Origin: an uncultured Campylobacterota bacterium
GTDB lineage: Bacteria; Campylobacterota; Campylobacteria; Campylobacterales; Arcobacteraceae
DNA length: 13,426 bases
Reading direction: 5' to 3'
NCBI GenBank assembly: GCA_903821805.1
Contig: CAIJNA010000113.1
Span: 1-13,426 of the forward strand
Part shown: piece by piece, positions 11,703 through 13,426 of the stretch
Layout of the letters: every line of letters begins with the position of its first letter
Numbering within the stretch: position 1 is the stretch's first letter
The notes under the pieces: model-generated
Seen by the model: only the letters and a program-made list of their open reading frames with translations
Told to the model about the DNA's origin: nothing
Database searches by the model: none
Program-made: the position numbers and the translations under genes

Positions 11703-13426
11703 ATGAAAAGAAAAATCTCACTAAGTATAGCAACGGCCGTACTTTTATCTACAAACATTTATGCCTCAGAAGATCTAGGGATGATTACAGTTACAAGTGT
11801 TACCAAAAGTGAACAAAGCATTAAAGATGTTACTTCAAATGTTGAAGTGATTACGGGTGCAGAACTTGAAGAAAAACACATCACAACAGTTATAGACGCT
11901 TTAAAGCTAACAAATATTTCAATAAATCAAAGTGGAGGGATAGGACAAACAAGTTCATTTTTTCTAGGTGGTATGAGTGCGGAACATACTCTAGTATTAG
12001 TTGATGGTGTACGATACAATGATCCAACTGTAACAAATGGATATGCTTTACTTGACCATCTGATGATTTCGGATATTGAAAGAATTGAGATAATAAAAGG
12101 AGCACAAAGTGGAATTTGGGGAGCTGATGCTGCTGCTGGTGTTATCAATATCATCACAAAAAAACCAAATGAAAAACAGACACTTATGCTAAATCTTGAA
12201 GCTGGTAGTTTCAATACAAAAAAAACAAACATGAAAATTCAAGCAAAAGATGAAAAAAATAATTTTGGAATGAGTGTTTCACAAATCACAAGTGATGGCT
12301 TTAGTGCAATGGTGCCAAAAGGTAAAAATGTAGCAGATTATGAAGATGATAAATATGAAAATACAACTATAAAACTACAATATGGATTCAATATTAACGA
12401 TACTAATAAGATAGATTTTGCCCATACTATTGTTGATGCAAAAGGGGATTATGATAGTGAATATTCAGTTGGAATACATCCAAATGATACAAATGCGAAT
12501 TTTCAAAATAAAAATAAATTTACTCAAATAAATTTTAATCATATAGATAGTTTTAATATATTTAATATCTATAGTAATAAATCCACTTTTGACAGAACAC
12601 TATATTCTGTTTCATCTTACGGAGCTTCAATAGGAGAATATGATGGGGAGACAAAAGAGATTGGAATAAAATCAAAAATTCCATATGCTACAAAAGACTT
12701 TATTATCATTGGTGCTGATTCAAAAGAGCAAATTATGAATAAAAGCTACTCTGTTCTTGAAGGGAAATACAAAAGTAAAGGGATTTTTGCAACAAATTCA
12801 AATAATTTCTCAAATACAATTGTAACTGAGTCATTACGAAAAGATAATTATGATAGCTTTCAAGATAAAACAACGGGGAAAATTGGGATTAAACAGATAT
12901 TTACGGAAGATTTAAGTATAAATGCAAACTATGGAACAGCATACAAAACACCTTCTTTATATAATTTGTATGCAGGATTTGGTGCTGGAAATTTAAACTT
13001 AAAACCTGAAGATATTAAAAGCTTGGATGCTTCAATTGAATATAAAGATTTCGCGGTGAAATATTTCTCATCAACTATCGAGAATGAAATTTTATATCTA
13101 TACTCACGAACTATGCCTGATTATTATCAAAGTGATAAAAAATCAAAATATAAAGGTTATGAGATCTCTTATCAAAAAGGATTTGAAGCAACTCTTTTGA
13201 GTCTAAAATATATAAACCAATCTGCAAAAGATGGTGATGGAGAAGATTTACAACGAAGAGAAAAAGAGAAATTGAATTTTTCAGCTGATTATTTTGGAAT
13301 AAAAGCATTTAATTTCAATCTCAACGGTGAATATGTTGGGGAAAGATATGATGATTTAGCCAAAACAAAACAAACAGGAAAATATACAGTGATCAATACG
13401 GTGGTAAATTATGAATATAAAAGAAA
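11703..13426 (+). CDS. TonB-dependent outer-membrane receptor, BtuB/Cir type (3' end outside window)
   Basis: The first 574 codons of an outer-membrane active transporter energised by TonB-ExbB-ExbD; the frame is still open at the window edge. Residues 1-21 are a Sec signal peptide (MKRKISLSIATAVLLSTNIYA) with cleavage expected before SEDL. A TonB-box-like stretch (GMITVTS) is near 26-32. The plug domain spans about 40-155, with DALKLTNISI (65-74), LVDGVRYNDP (99-108), IERIEIIKGAQS (125-136) and GVINIITKK (146-154). The remainder is alternating beta-barrel sequence, including NYGTAYKTPSLYNLY and LKPEDIKS, typical of the BtuB-like family. BtuB is about 600 residues, so only the last strands are missing. 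The ligand (cobalamin, ferric siderophore or another chelate) cannot be told, and no transporter partner is in the window. The start is supported by the signal peptide. Confidence 0.9.
   Translation, partial: MKRKISLSIATAVLLSTNIYASEDLGMITVTSVTKSEQSIKDVTSNVEVITGAELEEKHITTVIDALKLTNISINQSGGIGQTSSFFLGGMSAEHTLVLVDGVRYNDPTVTNGYALLDHLMISDIERIEIIKGAQSGIWGADAAAGVINIITKKPNEKQTLMLNLEAGSFNTKKTNMKIQAKDEKNNFGMSVSQITSDGFSAMVPKGKNVADYEDDKYENTTIKLQYGFNINDTNKIDFAHTIVDAKGDYDSEYSVGIHPNDTNANFQNKNKFTQINFNHIDSFNIFNIYSNKSTFDRTLYSVSSYGASIGEYDGETKEIGIKSKIPYATKDFIIIGADSKEQIMNKSYSVLEGKYKSKGIFATNSNNFSNTIVTESLRKDNYDSFQDKTTGKIGIKQIFTEDLSINANYGTAYKTPSLYNLYAGFGAGNLNLKPEDIKSLDASIEYKDFAVKYFSSTIENEILYLYSRTMPDYYQSDKKSKYKGYEISYQKGFEATLLSLKYINQSAKDGDGEDLQRREKEKLNFSADYFGIKAFNFNLNGEYVGERYDDLAKTKQTGKYTVINTVVNYEYKR

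Noticed and set aside
11890..12232. Two minus-strand ORFs of 71 and 101 codons
   Set aside because: They are shadows of the conserved plug domain of the TonB receptor on the plus strand.

Overview
The window looks like chromosome of a member of the Campylobacterota (Epsilonproteobacteria), most like the Arcobacteraceae or Sulfurimonas-type lineages. This is inferred from three things: the very AT-rich DNA; a bS21 protein of the campylobacterial type; and a lineage-typical gene set (ccoG for cbb3 oxidase assembly, a UbiA-type prenyltransferase of the MqnP kind used in menaquinone synthesis, short SbcC, HP0495-like DUF493). No rRNA, tRNA, CRISPR array or insertion sequence was seen.

Left part (1-4549, all minus strand). 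A tight luxS operon runs luxS, then a degenerate methyltransferase-like gene, then a stand-alone MnmD-type tRNA methyltransferase, with overlaps of 1 and 11 bases. ccoG lies upstream with its own promoter and a clear rho-independent terminator separating it from luxS. Upstream again is an overlapping trio: moaC (molybdopterin), a DUF493 gene and a HIT-family gene.

Middle (4550-6958). rpsU is transcribed divergently from moaC, starts at GTG and ends in a hairpin terminator. Facing it is a minus-strand HipA-kinase toxin/Xre antitoxin pair with the toxin gene first. The 230-base gap between hipA and sbcD holds nested inverted repeats placed over the predicted hipA promoter, as expected of autoregulation. 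A 58-codon frame lies between rpsU and the antitoxin.

Right part (6959-13426, plus strand). sbcD and sbcC (Mre11/Rad50-type DNA-end processing) overlap by 14 bases; the best sbcC start is a GTG at 8064. An MqnP-like UbiA prenyltransferase follows, with a possible 53-codon ORF directly abutting its stop. A TonB-dependent receptor of the BtuB/Cir type then runs off the window end. Its leader holds three consecutive short stem-loops; the first and third are near copies that differ by changes preserving pairing. This structured leader is the best candidate for an undescribed element here.

Most genes are housekeeping. The accessory or regulatory interest lies in the hipA control region, the receptor leader, and the small ORFs at 4922-5098 and 11427-11588.
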